Assembly: GCF_027596085.1 (NCBI RefSeq) | Contig: NC_072450.1 | Span: forward strand, 8,629,403-8,693,402 | Source of the DNA: Anoplopoma fimbria | Lineage: Eukaryota; Chordata; Actinopteri; Perciformes; Anoplopomatidae | Reading direction: 5' to 3' | DNA: 64,000 nucleotides | Shown: piece after piece, positions 1-37,392 of the stretch | Layout: each line of letters begins with the position of its first letter | How positions within the stretch are numbered: the stretch's first letter is position 1 | The notes under the pieces: generated by a model | The model's input: the letters and a program-made list of their open reading frames with translations, nothing else | What the model was told of the DNA's origin: nothing | The model's database searches: none | Position numbers and translations under genes: made by a program

Positions 1-62
1 ACAAAGCTGCAAAAGTTCCTGCTTCAGCGTTTGATGCAATCACAGCAGAAGAATGTATTTAA
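1..62 (+). other. Possible 3' end of a convergent plus-strand coding exon
   Basis: Frame 1 is open from base 1 to a TAA at about 61-63 and would encode roughly 20 residues ending QQKNVFK. An AATAAA overlaps the stop. Frame 3 is also open for about 19 codons, so the open frame alone proves little. In human the gene beyond SMAD3 (AAGAB) converges on it, so a plus-strand gene tail here would fit the synteny. I do not recognise the peptide, and it could be chance. Confidence 0.12.
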
Positions 63-644
63 ATAAATATATTGAACTCCTGCTATTGCATTGCTTTTAA
101 ATTAAACAAGATATCTGATATGTTAAGGCCTGAACCAGGAGAAGTAAATACCATTAGGCTTTACTTCCTGCAACTTCAACAATTGATTTACTCATGAAGT
201 CAAACTATTTGTCACCACAGTGTCGGGGTTTCTAAATTGCCCAGCAGGTTGTTCAGCCCTCTCTACCTTAAAGGGGCATCAGAACAAAGACCTGCATTCA
301 TATTCAAAGCCGTGTCGTGCTTCTGTGACAGCAGAAAAATGGTTACGGTTTGCGTAAACTTCAAACGTAGAAATAAGAGAAGAGCCAAGAGAGCTGCTTT
401 GGGCCTGTAATTACCGTTTATGTCCGCTTCTGAGGACAGCGCCAAATTATCCACCACAGACGAGGAAATCCCCGAACTACAAAGGAACATAGACAGAGGA
501 GTCTAAGACCTGAAATGTCACATTTAAGTACACAACTTGTTAAGCTATAAAAATCAAGTTAGTACGTTCTGATTTAAGTACAAGAATAACCATGACTTTT
601 ACTGAAATACAGATGTGGTTTGCTTCTTACTCGGCCCCATTATC

Positions 645-3069
645 ACCATGATATGTAGATTTTATTTATAGAACAATAATAAACAGAAATATTAAGCGTC
701 ACATCAACTTTTTTATATGCACAGAAAAATAAACGGTATACTTTTATACAAGACATCTAAAAAGACCAATTCAGAGCACAAATACATAAATCACAACTAA
801 TAAACGGTTACAGTGAACAGTTTGAACAGGGGGGGAGGGGGGGGCACAAGCACTAGAACTTGAAGAGTGTATAAAAATATTCCCTACTGGGTTATTACAT
901 TGACCAGAGGGGTTTAAAGAGCCCATTAGGGTCAGGGATGCTGCGTTCAAGGACACTAGAAGCTCTACAAAGAGCTGTCTTGTCTCAGATCGGTAGATGC
1001 TACTGTCTCTGAAACAATCCCACATGTTTGAAGGTTTTAAAATCATTATTTAATAGAGATAAAAAAAAAATCAACCAGCTTAAAGGGTAATATAATATGG
1101 CTTTGCTGTTCTCTTGAGTCCCTAAAGTGTTAAAGATTAGCACCACTGCGCAGGCATTAACATCAAAAGCTGGGTTAATGTAAATAAGTACTGTGAAAGG
1201 ATTCAAAATATTGTCTGTGTTCTCCCACTGTGTCTTTGTCTAGTGTTATGGAGCCAGAAGGAAATCGATCCACTTCCACCACAGTGGGTGTCTGAAAGGA
1301 AACAGGACTAAAGCTGAAACGATGCTTTTACACTTCAGCAAAAGCTTTTCTGAACATTTTCTTCTTTTTTTTCATTTTCAAACCTTTTTTTTTGTTCTTT
1401 TCTTTCAAAAACCATCAACATTATAAAGGTTGGCGGTCACATTATAAGACATGTATGTACAACATGTACATAGAGCAAGAAAAATAAAATCGGGACATTA
1501 GATTTTGAGAAGCTACTGTTATTTACATGCCTCTATCCGTCTAAGCATTTCCCTTTTGTAAAAAGCTGTGCTTTGTACTGAGACTGCCTCGTCTTCACAG
1601 GTAGAAAAATACAAGTTTGTATCTCCGGACCCGCTAGCAGTATTTCCTGTAAAATCATGCAAAAACACATTATCGCCTCACTGTCCTACAAAAATAATTG
1701 GTAGCAAAATAGACTTTAAAGTCTCCACAGACATGCATCTGTTCTTTCCACTGGTTTCTGTACATAATTCAGCTGTTTTTCACGGTCCTGAGTGTGCAAA
1801 AAAGTCAATATCACTGATGGCTAAAACATAAGACCAATGTTATGGACTGCTGAGAGAGAAAATTAAAAAAGCAAAAGGCATCTTCCTGCTCTCTTTACAC
1901 AGCATTCTGCAGAATACTCATATCACACACAAGTATTCCAACTACATTGTGTGTGCTCAATTCATAATTTAACTAAAAGTTTGCAGAACAGTACAGTATG
2001 TGAGATGTTTTCAAGTCATAATACTACCTAGTACACAATACAATGCTGCAAAAGTATTTTTTTTTGCAAATTGGCAAAGCTTCCTGAAATCAATGCAGGA
2101 TATATTTAATATAACCTTCTGACAAGAGCTATTGCAGCTGTGAAGTACAACTGACTTTTAATGTATTTTGACGACATTGCTTTGCTAGAATATTAACATT
2201 TTACAAAAGTGCATCATCTTCCTGATGACATTTGATGAATGCCACTGTCTTTAAGTACTTGTATGGGTTTTAAGAGTTGTAACTCCTGTCGGCTTCATTT
2301 TAATCTTGGCTGATTTCTTGCTTTATCTTTTGTTCCTGTCTGAAAATCAAATCTGTAAATAAACACTGTGCTATTTGCCTCGTCAGGGTAACATACGACA
2401 GTATGAAAAAAACAAATGCTTGTACTAGACGTACATTGTGTTCCTTCACACAGTGTTTACAAATGCTGGCTGCACATTTCCATTATAATATTCATTTTCA
2501 ATCCGTCTCACTGGGTCACATTTGTTAATGTCTTCATAACCAATCAAATGCCCACATACAGAAACAAAGTCAAGTGAAATGCTTTTAACATGATCGTATA
2601 CATGCTTTACAAAATTATTATTAATGCTTAAAGAAATGACGTTCATTTTCTTTATAGCAACTGTAACATCTGTACAAAAAAAACATATAGAAATCATAAA
2701 AAATTAAAGAAATTTAAACAAGAGCAAAGAAATGAGAATCTCTTAATTGAAAGAAAGAAAAAAAATCCTCCCATTGCTACAGCCTTTATGGCACTTTGCC
2801 ATTATAATAATTCTGGACAAAATGTTGAGCTCATACTTACATGGTTCTGCTTTAATGCACTTGTCCCCTTTCGCCACAAACAACATGTATATAAAAAGTG
2901 CTACTGACAGCTGGTGGGGAGGAAGGACTAAGTTACAGATGGAGGATTGGCTGAATGAGGGGGGGGGGGGGGCTCGTCTGCTTTCCGTACTCGTGTAGCC
3001 GTTCTTGCCTGCATACAGTCTGTGTGTTTTTTTTAGTCACTGACAGGAAGTGGGTGGGTGGAGGTTTCC
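645..3069 (-). other. smad3: smad3 3' untranslated region (extent inferred)
   Basis: This is AT-rich, non-coding sequence directly after the smad3 stop codon. It holds two C-runs in mRNA sense, at about 2959-2972 (14 bases) and 829-844 (interrupted). A canonical AATAAA in minus sense lies at 661-666, which would give a 3' UTR of about 2.4 kb; long 3' UTRs are usual for SMAD3. The end is inferred from the signal only, and shorter isoforms are possible. The short reading frames on both strands here have no Smad or other recognisable content. Confidence 0.55.
661..666 (-). other. smad3: Candidate smad3 poly(A) signal
   Basis: AATAAA on the minus strand (TTTATT on plus), set in the context TATAAATAAAATC. 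It is the best placed canonical hexamer I noticed below the smad3 stop before the sequence loses 3'-UTR character. Use of the site is inferred. Confidence 0.4.
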
Positions 3070-27720
<24,651 letters not shown>

Positions 27721-27778
27721 CTCCACTGATATTTGCTTGCTGGTGAATTAGCGTGTGGCGGTGCCTAAATAGATTTCA

Positions 27779-28446
27779 GTACTCAAACTCAAATGCAGAA
27801 ACAACAATGAGACTATTTAATTCTCAGTAGTTTGCCCTTATATACAAAAAAAATCATCAATAACACCAAATAAAGTAGATTATCTGATAGTTATGGTAGT
27901 TCTGCTGGCTAGAAAAAGGCATGTTTGCAGATGATACACCGCCATATCTTACAGATCGTCACTTCTTAAATATCACTTGATCAAACAATGTTTCTGTACC
28001 ACACTCAAACTCAAATGCAGAAACAACAATTAAACTATTTAGTTCTCAGTAGTTTGCCCTTATATACAAAAAATCATCAATAACACCAAATAAAGTACAT
28101 TATCTGATAAAGTTATGGTAGTTCTGCTGGCTAGAAAAAGGCATGTTTGCAGATGATACACCGCCATATCTTACAGATCGTCACTTCTTAAATATCACTT
28201 GATCAAACAATGTTTCTGTACCACACTCAAACTCAAATGCAGAAACAACAATTCAACTATTTAGTTCTCAGTAGTTTGGCCTTATATACAAAAAATCATC
28301 AATAACACCAAATAAAGTACATTATCTGATAAAGTTATGGTAGTTCTGCTGGCTAGAAAAAGGCATGTTTGCAGATGATACACCGCCATATCTTACAGAT
28401 CGTCACTTCTTAAATATCACTTGATCAAAGCAATGTTTCTGTACAA
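27779..28446. repeat. 222-bp unit in three direct tandem copies upstream of smad3
   Basis: The copies begin at about 27781, 28003 and 28225 (ACTCAAACTCAAATGCAGAA), at a period of 222 bp. Copies 2 and 3 are more alike (they share ATTATCTGATAAAGTTATGG), while copy 1 has small differences and a longer A-run. In minus sense each copy holds TATATAAGG (27837-27845, 28058-28066 and 28280-28288). The unit does not resemble a known transposon. It lies 0.7-1.4 kb upstream of the smad3 start codon. Confidence 0.96.
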
Positions 28447-30040
28447 AATGTGCTAACAACAAGTGGCTTCCTTCTATGAAAACAGTACAAATAGCTGCAG
28501 TGGTAGAAAATAGCTAGTGTGCTCCGCTTTCTGGATGCTTTGGTTACAACTGTCACGTTTTAGTTATCTAACAGTGAGCATAAAAAGTTATTTGCATTTC
28601 ACAGTTTGGATGAAATGAGGTCCTTGTTCTCCTGGTGTTGATCCTTTTTGTTTTGGTGTATGGACCACATAGGTTAGAGGACCGCTAAAATGTGTATATA
28701 TCCACAGACCAAAAAAAAACTTTACTTATTCTTTGTGAATTGTCTTAAAAACTCCCCAAAAGAAATCATCCATCTGTTTCAGTTTATCTTCATAGCATAA
28801 TTATAGTCCAAAGAGGGCCATGATGTTCCTTCCTCCTTATTCCCCTCCACAGGGTAATAAAGTCTTTAAAAAAGGGAACATGCACTCATTCTTTTCTCCA
28901 CTTTATTTTTGGAAATCCACACACTTTTAATTATCCAACAGGCGAGGATACATTCCTGTGTGTGTTAACTGTGCAAAGACTTGTGCGGTTTAAAGTTCAG
29001 CGTCTCCAACACAAGGCTCTCAAGTAATTGCCACTGGGATTGTTTGTCTCCACATGGGTAAATAAGCTGCTGTAAGATGGAAGGTGATAAAAGTAATGCG
29101 CACATGCACAAGCCGAGCCACCAACTTGCCTCAGCTTGTTGAGATTCGAGCATGTCTGCTGAAAAAGGTGGCAGTTTGGTTTACAGCGCGGCTCAGCCCA
29201 TAAAAACCCAAACCAGTCATATGCACGCAACACACACATGCATACACCCCCCTCTCTCACACGCACGCACACACACACACACACACACAGTCGAAAGTGC
29301 CAGATGTACAAAAGAGTGTGTAACGCAGCTGAGCCACCACAGAGAGAGAGTGATAGTCGAACAGTTTAGGGCGTGAGGCTGCCTTTGTTCTTCGAGCTTC
29401 AAAAGAAAGACATTACTGCGTTCAAAAGCGATTTCCAAACTTGGGTGCCTTGTTTGCAAGCGCTTGAAAGAGGGGTAAAAGTTGTGAAAGCTCTGCACAA
29501 AGAGGAAGATGCACTTGCTGGGTTTCTCTTTTAACAAATCCCATTTTTTAAAGTAGTATCATACGCAAACGGTATCAGAGAAAAGAAGAATAACTTGCAT
29601 ACTTACGGCCTCAAAACTTCAGCAAACAGCTCTGGATAACATCCATTTAAAAGTTTATTCATTCATTCTTTTATTACTGAAATGAACTGTATGATGAAGT
29701 CAAATTCAAGGAAGAACTATATGTCACTTTCCCCATATCTCAACTTCAAGAAGCACAAACCTTTAATCAGTGCCTCTATTGACATTTCACACTCCTACAA
29801 GAAGAGTAGCATCGACCTGTGGTTTCCCTTTTTGGTTTGTGTGTGCAGGCGCATCGACCTGAGTCCAGCAGTTCCCCCTCTCTGTGCACAGTGTGTTGTT
29901 TGTGCTAAAAATACAGCTGGCTTCAGGCTTAGCAGGACAGACCCCTCTCCTTTTATCTATTTTTGGTTACACAGCAATGTATATTTTTATAGCCGCTAAA
30001 GGCATGTCAAGGTTCCTCCTTCATGGTTACAACCAAAATA
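28447..30040. other. Intergenic, no gene recognised
   Basis: AT-rich to mixed sequence between the triplicated block and a further duplication. It contains a short CA array at 29268-29289 and (AG)n at 29341-29348. Open frames of up to about 106 codons show no recognisable domain. Confidence 0.5.
29268..29289. repeat. (CA)n microsatellite, short
   Basis: About 22 bp of CA preceded by ACGCACGCAC. Confidence 0.9.
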
Positions 30041-30268
30041 TATCTGACAAACAGATTCACACTGTAGTAAGTAAAATCATCTTATACAACTTCATTAACT
30101 CCATTAAGTTTTTATGAAACACAGTTTTTTAAGCAGTACTATATATATCTTACAAACAGATTCACACTGCACAATAATGTATTCAAGTAAAATCATCTTA
30201 TACAACTTAGAAAATCTTCATTAACTCCATTAAGTTTTTATGAAACACAGTTTTTTAAGCAGTACTAT
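30041..30268. repeat. Tandem duplication of about 105-123 bp
   Basis: Copy 1 (30041-30142) and copy 2 (30146-30268) share ACAAACAGATTCACACTG, GTAAAATCATCTTATACAAC and CATTAACTCCATTAAGTTTT, then GCAGTACTAT. Copy 2 carries two short insertions (near CACAATAATGTATTC and AGAAAATCTT). Confidence 0.93.
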
Positions 30269-30786
30269 CACAACCTTCTGACCCAGTGAGGAAGTTTCAG
30301 GGTTTTCTGTGCTTATTATCCATAACGACTCCTCATCTGCGATAACAATCAAGTCCGCAGCTGTAAAACACACCACTCTCTCTCCTCTCTCTCTCTCCTC
30401 TGGTGGGTTGGCAGGTTGGAGGAGAAGGCTGGAGGAGCGTGCTGCCGTGTGTCACATGCTGAGGCCCCGCGGCCCTCTCGGCACCTGTTTACGCCCCCTT
30501 GGGACACGACCGGCCAAGACAGCTGGTTTGTTTTGGAGGGTGAGACAGGGTGGATATGGGGGTGCAGGATGGGGGATGGGATTACAGATGGGCCGCAGTA
30601 GACGGACGGGGGGTGGGATGGGATGGACGGAAGAGAGGAGGGAGGGAGGGGGGGGGGGTCTTCTGTGAGAAGAATTACGGAGCACAAAAGGCACGTCAGC
30701 AAGACTGAATGGGCAGTGACCATTTACAATCCGATGCTTGATAATGACATTGTGCTGCCTTCGACCTCAGGGGACTTGGTCCACAT

Positions 30787-30787
<1 letters not shown>

Positions 30788-30873
<86 letters not shown>
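30788..30873. repeat. (GT)n microsatellite
   Basis: About 86 bp of GT, oppositely oriented to the CA array at 32119. Confidence 0.97.
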
Positions 30874-30876
<3 letters not shown>

Positions 30877-31279
30877 GGTGGGTGGATGTGATGTCAGCTG
30901 GTGTCCCAATGGACTTAAAAGGGTCAGAAAGAAAAAGAACATGTGGGTGTCTGGATGGATGTGATAAGGACTTAAAGAGGAAATTACAATTAAAATTTGA
31001 AACTTATCTTCAACATAGATAAAAGACTGTATAAATAAAGTGTAAAACTTCATTTTTGTCCAATATTCATCTCAAAGTTTTCCTGAAGTGGTAAAAAAAT
31101 TAGATTGAAAATCGATCCTGTCTGCCAACAGCTCTTGTATCTATCTCTTCTGTATCTGTACTTTTATTGCATATCATTTTATTTCATATTAAACTCACAA
31201 TAAAACAGAAAAATGAACATGTGTGTGCATTGTTTTATACACATTTCTATGTATTTAACCACAATGTAGACTATTTGGT

Positions 31280-31665
31280 GTCTTTAAAGAGTATTCAGAT
31301 CTTTGATGCAGCTAAAAGTAGCATCACCACAATAAAAATGAGAAGTTGCAGCATTGCATTAAAAATGTTCAAAAATTCACAGGTATTATCATATAAATAT
31401 ACCAGATGTATCAAACATAAAGTATTCTTGCAGCAGTATGACTCTCATCAGTGACAAAGTTTAAAGTCTACAGTAAAGTATCATATTTTGTTATATGATT
31501 ATATCAAACGTTTTGTGTGTAAAAAAAGAAGGTAATCTGTAAAGTAACCATGAACAATAGCTAATAAATACATTTTCAAAGTGAAAGGTGCAATAATTTA
31601 ACTCTCAAATAAAGTATAGGTACCTTAAAACTGTACCTAAGTACATTTCTTTGAGTAAATATACA
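31280..31665 (-). repeat. Decayed dispersed fish repeat (AAGTACATTTACTCAAG family)
   Basis: It carries GAGTATTCAGATCTTTGATG at one end and GGTACCTTAAAACTGTACCT, AAGTACATTT and GAGTAAAT at the other. These match, in reverse orientation, the better copies at 37393 and 40352. It looks like an old copy of a high-copy teleost repeat. Confidence 0.55.
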
Positions 31666-32116
31666 CAAAGAATCACAGAAAAATGCTAAATATGACACTT
31701 TTCAAAAGATTATTTATTTGGTATTTATTTGACAGAGGACAAAGGGGCAAAAGTCCAAACCAAAGATGTTGCTGTTATATAGCAAGTACTGGTTCTACTC
31801 GGCTGACAAAGTGCTGTGAAAAATGTAATGTTTTTACAGAAAAATATGTATTTTGTAAATAAAGATCATCAAATGTGTCTGTGGGGTCACATCTTTCTCG
31901 CTTGTTCCTTAGCAACAGATCAAAAAAAATCTCTTAAACTGAGCTTTTCAAGTATACAGTGTGTGTGTGTGTGTTGAGAAATAAAAGTGTTTTCACAGAT
32001 CTCCTTGGCAATAACATGATAACATGACACTGTGTTTCTCTCTGAGAGAGAGCCATCAATCGCTCAACAGCTCCTGACAACACATGGTGTACCGAAGGCT
32101 CTTCATCATAACCCTC

Positions 32117-32118
<2 letters not shown>

Positions 32119-32209
<91 letters not shown>
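32119..32209. repeat. (CA)n microsatellite
   Basis: About 91 bp of CA on plus. Confidence 0.97.
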
Positions 32210-32211
<2 letters not shown>

Positions 32212-32312
32212 CAGCCGACCCCTCCTTTTCTTCCTGCTTCAGTTATCTATAGATGTCACTTTGTCTTCCTTTCTCTCTCTTTCTCTTGTGTTTGCACTCC
32301 CTTCACAAACAC

Positions 32313-32346
32313 TCATCTCTGAAGTGTGGTGGCACTTCAGAGATGA
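32313..32346. repeat. Perfect 14-bp inverted repeat with 6-nt loop
   Basis: TCATCTCTGAAGTG, loop TGGTGG, CACTTCAGAGATGA. It is not flanked by a U-run typical of RNA polymerase III ends and is not part of a recognised element. Confidence 0.9.
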
Positions 32347-33325
32347 ATTCACAAAAACTTTGTATTTTAAAGAAGAGTTTTACTGCAATAGATAAGATAC
32401 TTGCACATATTTTCACCTTTGGCACCTATAGATTAATTCTGCCTCTGTCTGTTGGAAATCAATAGTTTTAATTTCATGACAAAATCAGCTTTGAAACCGA
32501 AAGCTGGCTTCCACAGCTTGCCCGACTTTGCTTCTGACAGCATTGGACAGGAAGCTGAGGGCTCGATGTCACAGGAGGCAGAGAGAGACAAGCTCTTGTG
32601 GAGAGAGGCCTTATTTAAGACAGTATGACATAATCATAATGAATTAACCTGACAATATCCACATGTATTTTATCAAAATGTGTATTTATATGTGATCATT
32701 GTGTACATCAGATAATCCACTTAAGCAAAGGAAACACTTGGGCTCATACCGTAACTCTGCGGTGACAAATGGTATTGAAACTTCAGGCTGTTGCACAACT
32801 CACACTTCTATGAATAACAGGAAGACGGCTATTTTTCCTCTCGGTGTAATTGCCTGTCACTTAGCAAAAACCCTCAGTGGCAGCATGCATGAATGCAAAC
32901 CTCCTAAAAGGTTGGCTTTGCTGAAATAACATGCTATAATTTGGATGTAAGAGCTTCTGAGATCAGTTTAACTTTGTTTTGTTTTTGAGGAAGTTTTATC
33001 AGATGGGCTGGGGCCTTTTGTCTTTGTTAATTACTGTAATAACTTGTTATTGTTATATTGTGTCAGTGTTTCTATTATAGTAAAAGGCCACATTTCAAAC
33101 GAAGTGGCCAGTTTCAAGACTGTGTTTTATATTTTGTGTTCTCATTTCCTCATGATACAATCACCTGCAGTAGCTATATTTTACTAACTGGGTTTGAACA
33201 AGTCCATAATTTGCAACCATCCAAGCGGGGGATAGATACATTTAAGTTAAGTTTCCCTCAAGCAATACTATGTTAGTATAATATATATATTTTTCATACT
33301 GACATAATAGGTATTAATAATATTT

Positions 33326-33327
<2 letters not shown>

Positions 33328-33377
<50 letters not shown>
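33328..33377. repeat. (TA)n microsatellite
   Basis: About 50 bp of TA in AT-rich intergenic DNA. Confidence 0.95.
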
Positions 33378-33380
<3 letters not shown>

Positions 33381-36300
33381 GTCTGGTTGTGCTAATGTGC
33401 TATCTGGTTGTCTGTCTATTGATGGATAACCTATATGTCCAGTTAATACAGATTAGAGTCAGTTTGGACTTATAATAGACTGAATAAGAATATTGTGTAC
33501 ATATTCTTTTAAAAATAACTAAACAACAACATTCATTTAGTGATTCTATGAGGACAACAGAGTTCAAAATAAATTCAGAAAATTTTAGAAACAAAAGAAA
33601 CTCACATTAAAGCCCTCAAACAAAGAAAAATATCGACACATGTGAATGATCGACACTTTTCAAGTTTTTGTTTTGTGTTTGTTTTCAGTGATTGGACAGC
33701 CAACTTAATGTCATACTGCACAATTGGGTATTCAAAACGCTCCAGGATCGTGCCAATGTATAATATTTATGGATTAATTCACTTAAATGTTCAATTATAG
33801 GTGCCGATAGTTTTGTTTTCCAGCATGAAGCTCCGCATATTGCTTCTTTTTGTCTTCTGTGTTGGACTGAAAGTATTCAAATTCAAATATTTTAAGTCAA
33901 AAACTAGTTGAATCTACAAATGAAATACTGCCTTGTGTTACTTTTCATTATAGTAAAAGTCCCAGAAAATAATCATGACCTTAATTGTTCTAAGTGTTAG
34001 TCACAGCCCTGACTCTGTCACAGCAGCATGAGTAAATTATCTGTTTGTGTTTTTAAAGAAGGGTTGGCTGTGCGATTGATTCAACCCTTAAAAGGGAAAT
34101 GGGTCAGTGTGAGCGTGCTGTAGTACCACACTGGTACAGCATGTGTGTGTTGCTGATCAGCACTGTGTGACTCTGCTGAGGCGACTTCTCCCTGATGCAA
34201 TGTGAACACACACACACACACACGGGTTGATCAAACACAGACACATGACTCACACCACAGGTAGATCTACTCTCGTCCCATTAAAAGTCACTAAAGCCAT
34301 AATCTCTGTCGCTGCAGGGAAATGCTCTACCTCCAGTTTCAGGCTGTGACTCATCGCGTGAATCGACAAACCCAGAGATAAGAGTGCTCCTACTGTGACT
34401 GATTTATAAAACACAAGTTAGTCTTGCAGTGCAGACTGAGGCCCCGCTGTCATGACTTACCTCTGAGTCATGAGTCGCTATAAATGGCTGCCGGTCAATC
34501 CCTGTGAGAGCAAATTTCCTGTTGTTAGCATGCCTGCATAATCTTATTGATAGCAGACAGGATATTGAGTCGAGGTCATGCAGTATGAGATGGTGTGCAA
34601 AGGCAAGTTGAACTAAACGGCTTTGTGGTGATGATTCAACTGAAGTTATGAACCCGATGAGCAATAGAGAAGCAGTCAAACATTCTTCTATCGAAGAGTC
34701 ATTGTGTTTAATCTTTTATTTACACCCAATGAAATCCTCCTTACCAATGACTTCACAGCAAGTTCACTGATTGGCCAGGTAAAATTTAAACGGATTTCAT
34801 TTCCGTGAGACAATCAATGGAGGCTCCCAGTCTGTCATGTTTCATCATGTTAACATATTTTACAGGAAAGGGAGCACACAAAAGCCTCTTAAATATTGGT
34901 AACAGGAACTGAAATGTAATATTTTAAGCTATGCATTGTCACCTCCTGTCACTAATGATTCTAAATTTACTTCTGCTCTTGAGCCCTCAGCACAGCCTTC
35001 ATGATCATCAGCACATTAGCAGGTGTCACAGAGGAGATGAAGTCAGGCCTATATTTTGAAGTGGGGTCTATTTTTTTACAACCCTCAATGAAGTATAACC
35101 CCCCCCCCAAAAAAGAAACAGAAATAAAGCATGTGGACAACAACAGCTGTAACCCAGTAATGTGTACGTACAGCAGATTAAAGAAGAAAATAATAAGTGA
35201 CTAAATAAATAAATATGATATGCGTTGTTAGATGTGACCTTATACAGACTGGTGTGTGTGCCTTTTTTCAAATCATGTCCAGTCGATTAAGGTGCAGAAG
35301 CATCTCAAACATGATAGAAGAGTCATCAAGTGTCAAAGCAAAGGAAGGGGATTCTTTTGTCAATATGATATTCATGTGATTTCATAAAATAGTGTTTTTC
35401 CTCTGTCATTGTGGGTTATTGAGTGTAGATTAAAGAGGGAGGAAAATTTTCAACGAGGCTGCAACATAACTAAATGTGAAAATAATGAAGGGGCCTGAAT
35501 CCTTTTTGAGTTACTGTAATTTGGTGGTCTTTAAACACATCGTGACATTTGAATATATGGAATACTGCCAGTAAATCCACATCATTGCTTCCCATTATAA
35601 CTGTAACCCAGAAAAGGTTTCACTGATAATAAACATCTTTTTAGCATTATCGTCCTTTTCTTCACATGAACTCTGGTCCTCTGGTGACACCTTGCAGCCT
35701 TCAGCCACTTTATTCAGTCATTCCTTCTTCTCAATATTCTTACAATCAGGGTAAAAGACACAAAAATAGAAAAACACAGACATTTTGAATTGTGTGATTA
35801 CACAGATTTAAAAAAAAAAAAAAAAAAAAAACAGCAAAAAATAAAAAAATCGGAGTACAATAAAACATGTTCATTCAGATATAAATCATGATAAATAAGA
35901 TACAGCAATTCCTCTCCAGATTAAGGTTTTCCAGTCACCAATGACCTAATTACTCTCAAAATAAAATGTCTGGTTTCCTTTATTCTGCTGACTGTGAGGA
36001 GCATGTGTGAGTTTTAATGTCTCTTTAAAAAATAAACCTGTTATTTGGCGCCCCCAAGTGGACATATATATTAATTACAAGCTTGTGCACTTAACAGGTA
36101 TTGCATTCTAAAAGGGCAGTTTGACTTAACAGACTGTCTTCTATTGAACAATATTAAATCTATCATCAAAAATATAATTTTACCAGTCGAATAATTAGAC
36201 AAATGTGGTCCTCTAAATCTTGATGGTGTTTCCTCTGAAGGACATGAACCTCCATGATGAGGCCTCACCATCACTGATTACATGCTACATTAAATTAATT

Positions 36301-36985
36301 ATGTCTAAAAGCATAGCACTATGTTGGATTTGTTCAATACTGTCCACTGCACATCATACTTAACGGAACACTAAAGTGGATTAGATCCAGTGAAATTCCT
36401 ATTTGAACCATAATTGCACATTTTCTCCCTGCATACCAGCTTTCCATTTGCATTTATATGACAACAAAAACCCCTCAATCTCAGATAACATATGCATAGA
36501 AGATAGAGCATTTGGTCACAGACCATTGCTTTTCTTTTCTGGCTGATACGATTTCTCATTCTCCTAAGCCCTATTCACACACCCCTTGACAATATGCAAA
36601 TAATGTCCCTGGGCTACCATTGTATTGCTGCACTTGAGCAATATGAGTGAGATGAGCACTTTTGTTGCTGGAGTTGTTATCAAATTCCATGAGCTTTTAC
36701 AAAAATGTCTTCAGCTGATCATAATGTAGCAGCATAAACAAAGAGATCTATGTGATCTGCTTAATGTTGTTTGGAAATGAGAGTCCTGTATTATGAACAA
36801 CATGGAAATGAGATACTCACATTTGTACAGCTCATCTCAATTTATTCCAACTTTATATTCTGAAATGATATTTGATCATTTTGAGATACAAAGACATTTA
36901 ACATGATTACAAATGTTAAAGGAAACAAATCATGTTGTTATAATGTGAATAAAGTTAGACCATCTTAAGAATAGTACGATCTAGG
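33378..36985. other. Intergenic, no gene recognised
   Basis: AT-rich sequence with (CA)8 at 34207-34223, a C-run at 35099-35108 and an A-run at 35811-35831. GGCGCCCCCAAGTGGACATA near 36048 looks like a dispersed-repeat fragment. Reading frames of up to about 90 codons have no recognisable content. Confidence 0.5.
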
Positions 36986-36992
36986 ATCATAT

Positions 36993-37290
36993 GGGGCGGC
37001 TGTGGCGTAGTGGAGAGCAAGGTAGTTCTCCAATCAGAAGGTCGGTGGTTCGATACCCGGCTTCAGCAGTCGATGTGTCCTTGGGCAACACACTTAACCC
37101 CAAGTTGCTCCCGAAGGCTTTGCCATCGGTGTGGACTGGATGATGAATGTTAGTTAGAGTCTGATGGTGGCACCTTGCATGGTAGCCTGTCATCAGTGTG
37201 TGAATGGGTGAATGATATGTAATATACTACTGATTGTAAGTCGCTTTGGATAAAAGCGTCTGCTAAATGACTGTAATGTAATGTAATATG
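36993..37290 (+). mobile_element. tRNA-derived SINE (fish V-SINE-like tail)
   Basis: A head like a tRNA gene: GGGGCGGCTGTGGCGTAGTG with A box TGGCGTAGTGG (37003-37013) and B box GGTTCGATACC (37047-37057). The middle has TGTCCTTGGGCAACACACTT and AACCCCAAGTTGCTCCC. The tail is TAAGTCGCTTTGGATAAAAG then CGTCTGCTAAATGACTG, ending in (TAATG)n. The tail is a hallmark of high-copy teleost SINEs. It is nearly full length (about 298 bp) and appears little diverged. It is not a functional tRNA gene. Confidence 0.93.
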
Positions 37291-37392
37291 ATATAACATA
37301 ATGTATTAGTGTCATCTTCTTTTATCACAAACCTGTTCTAAATGGTTTGTGATGCTCGAACACAGTTGCTTCTAAACTCTTTGGGTTGTAGA

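Noticed and set aside
36993..37070. tRNA gene
   Set aside because: The A and B boxes are present, but the sequence is the head of a SINE with the typical fish SINE body and tail; no complete tRNA fold is evident.
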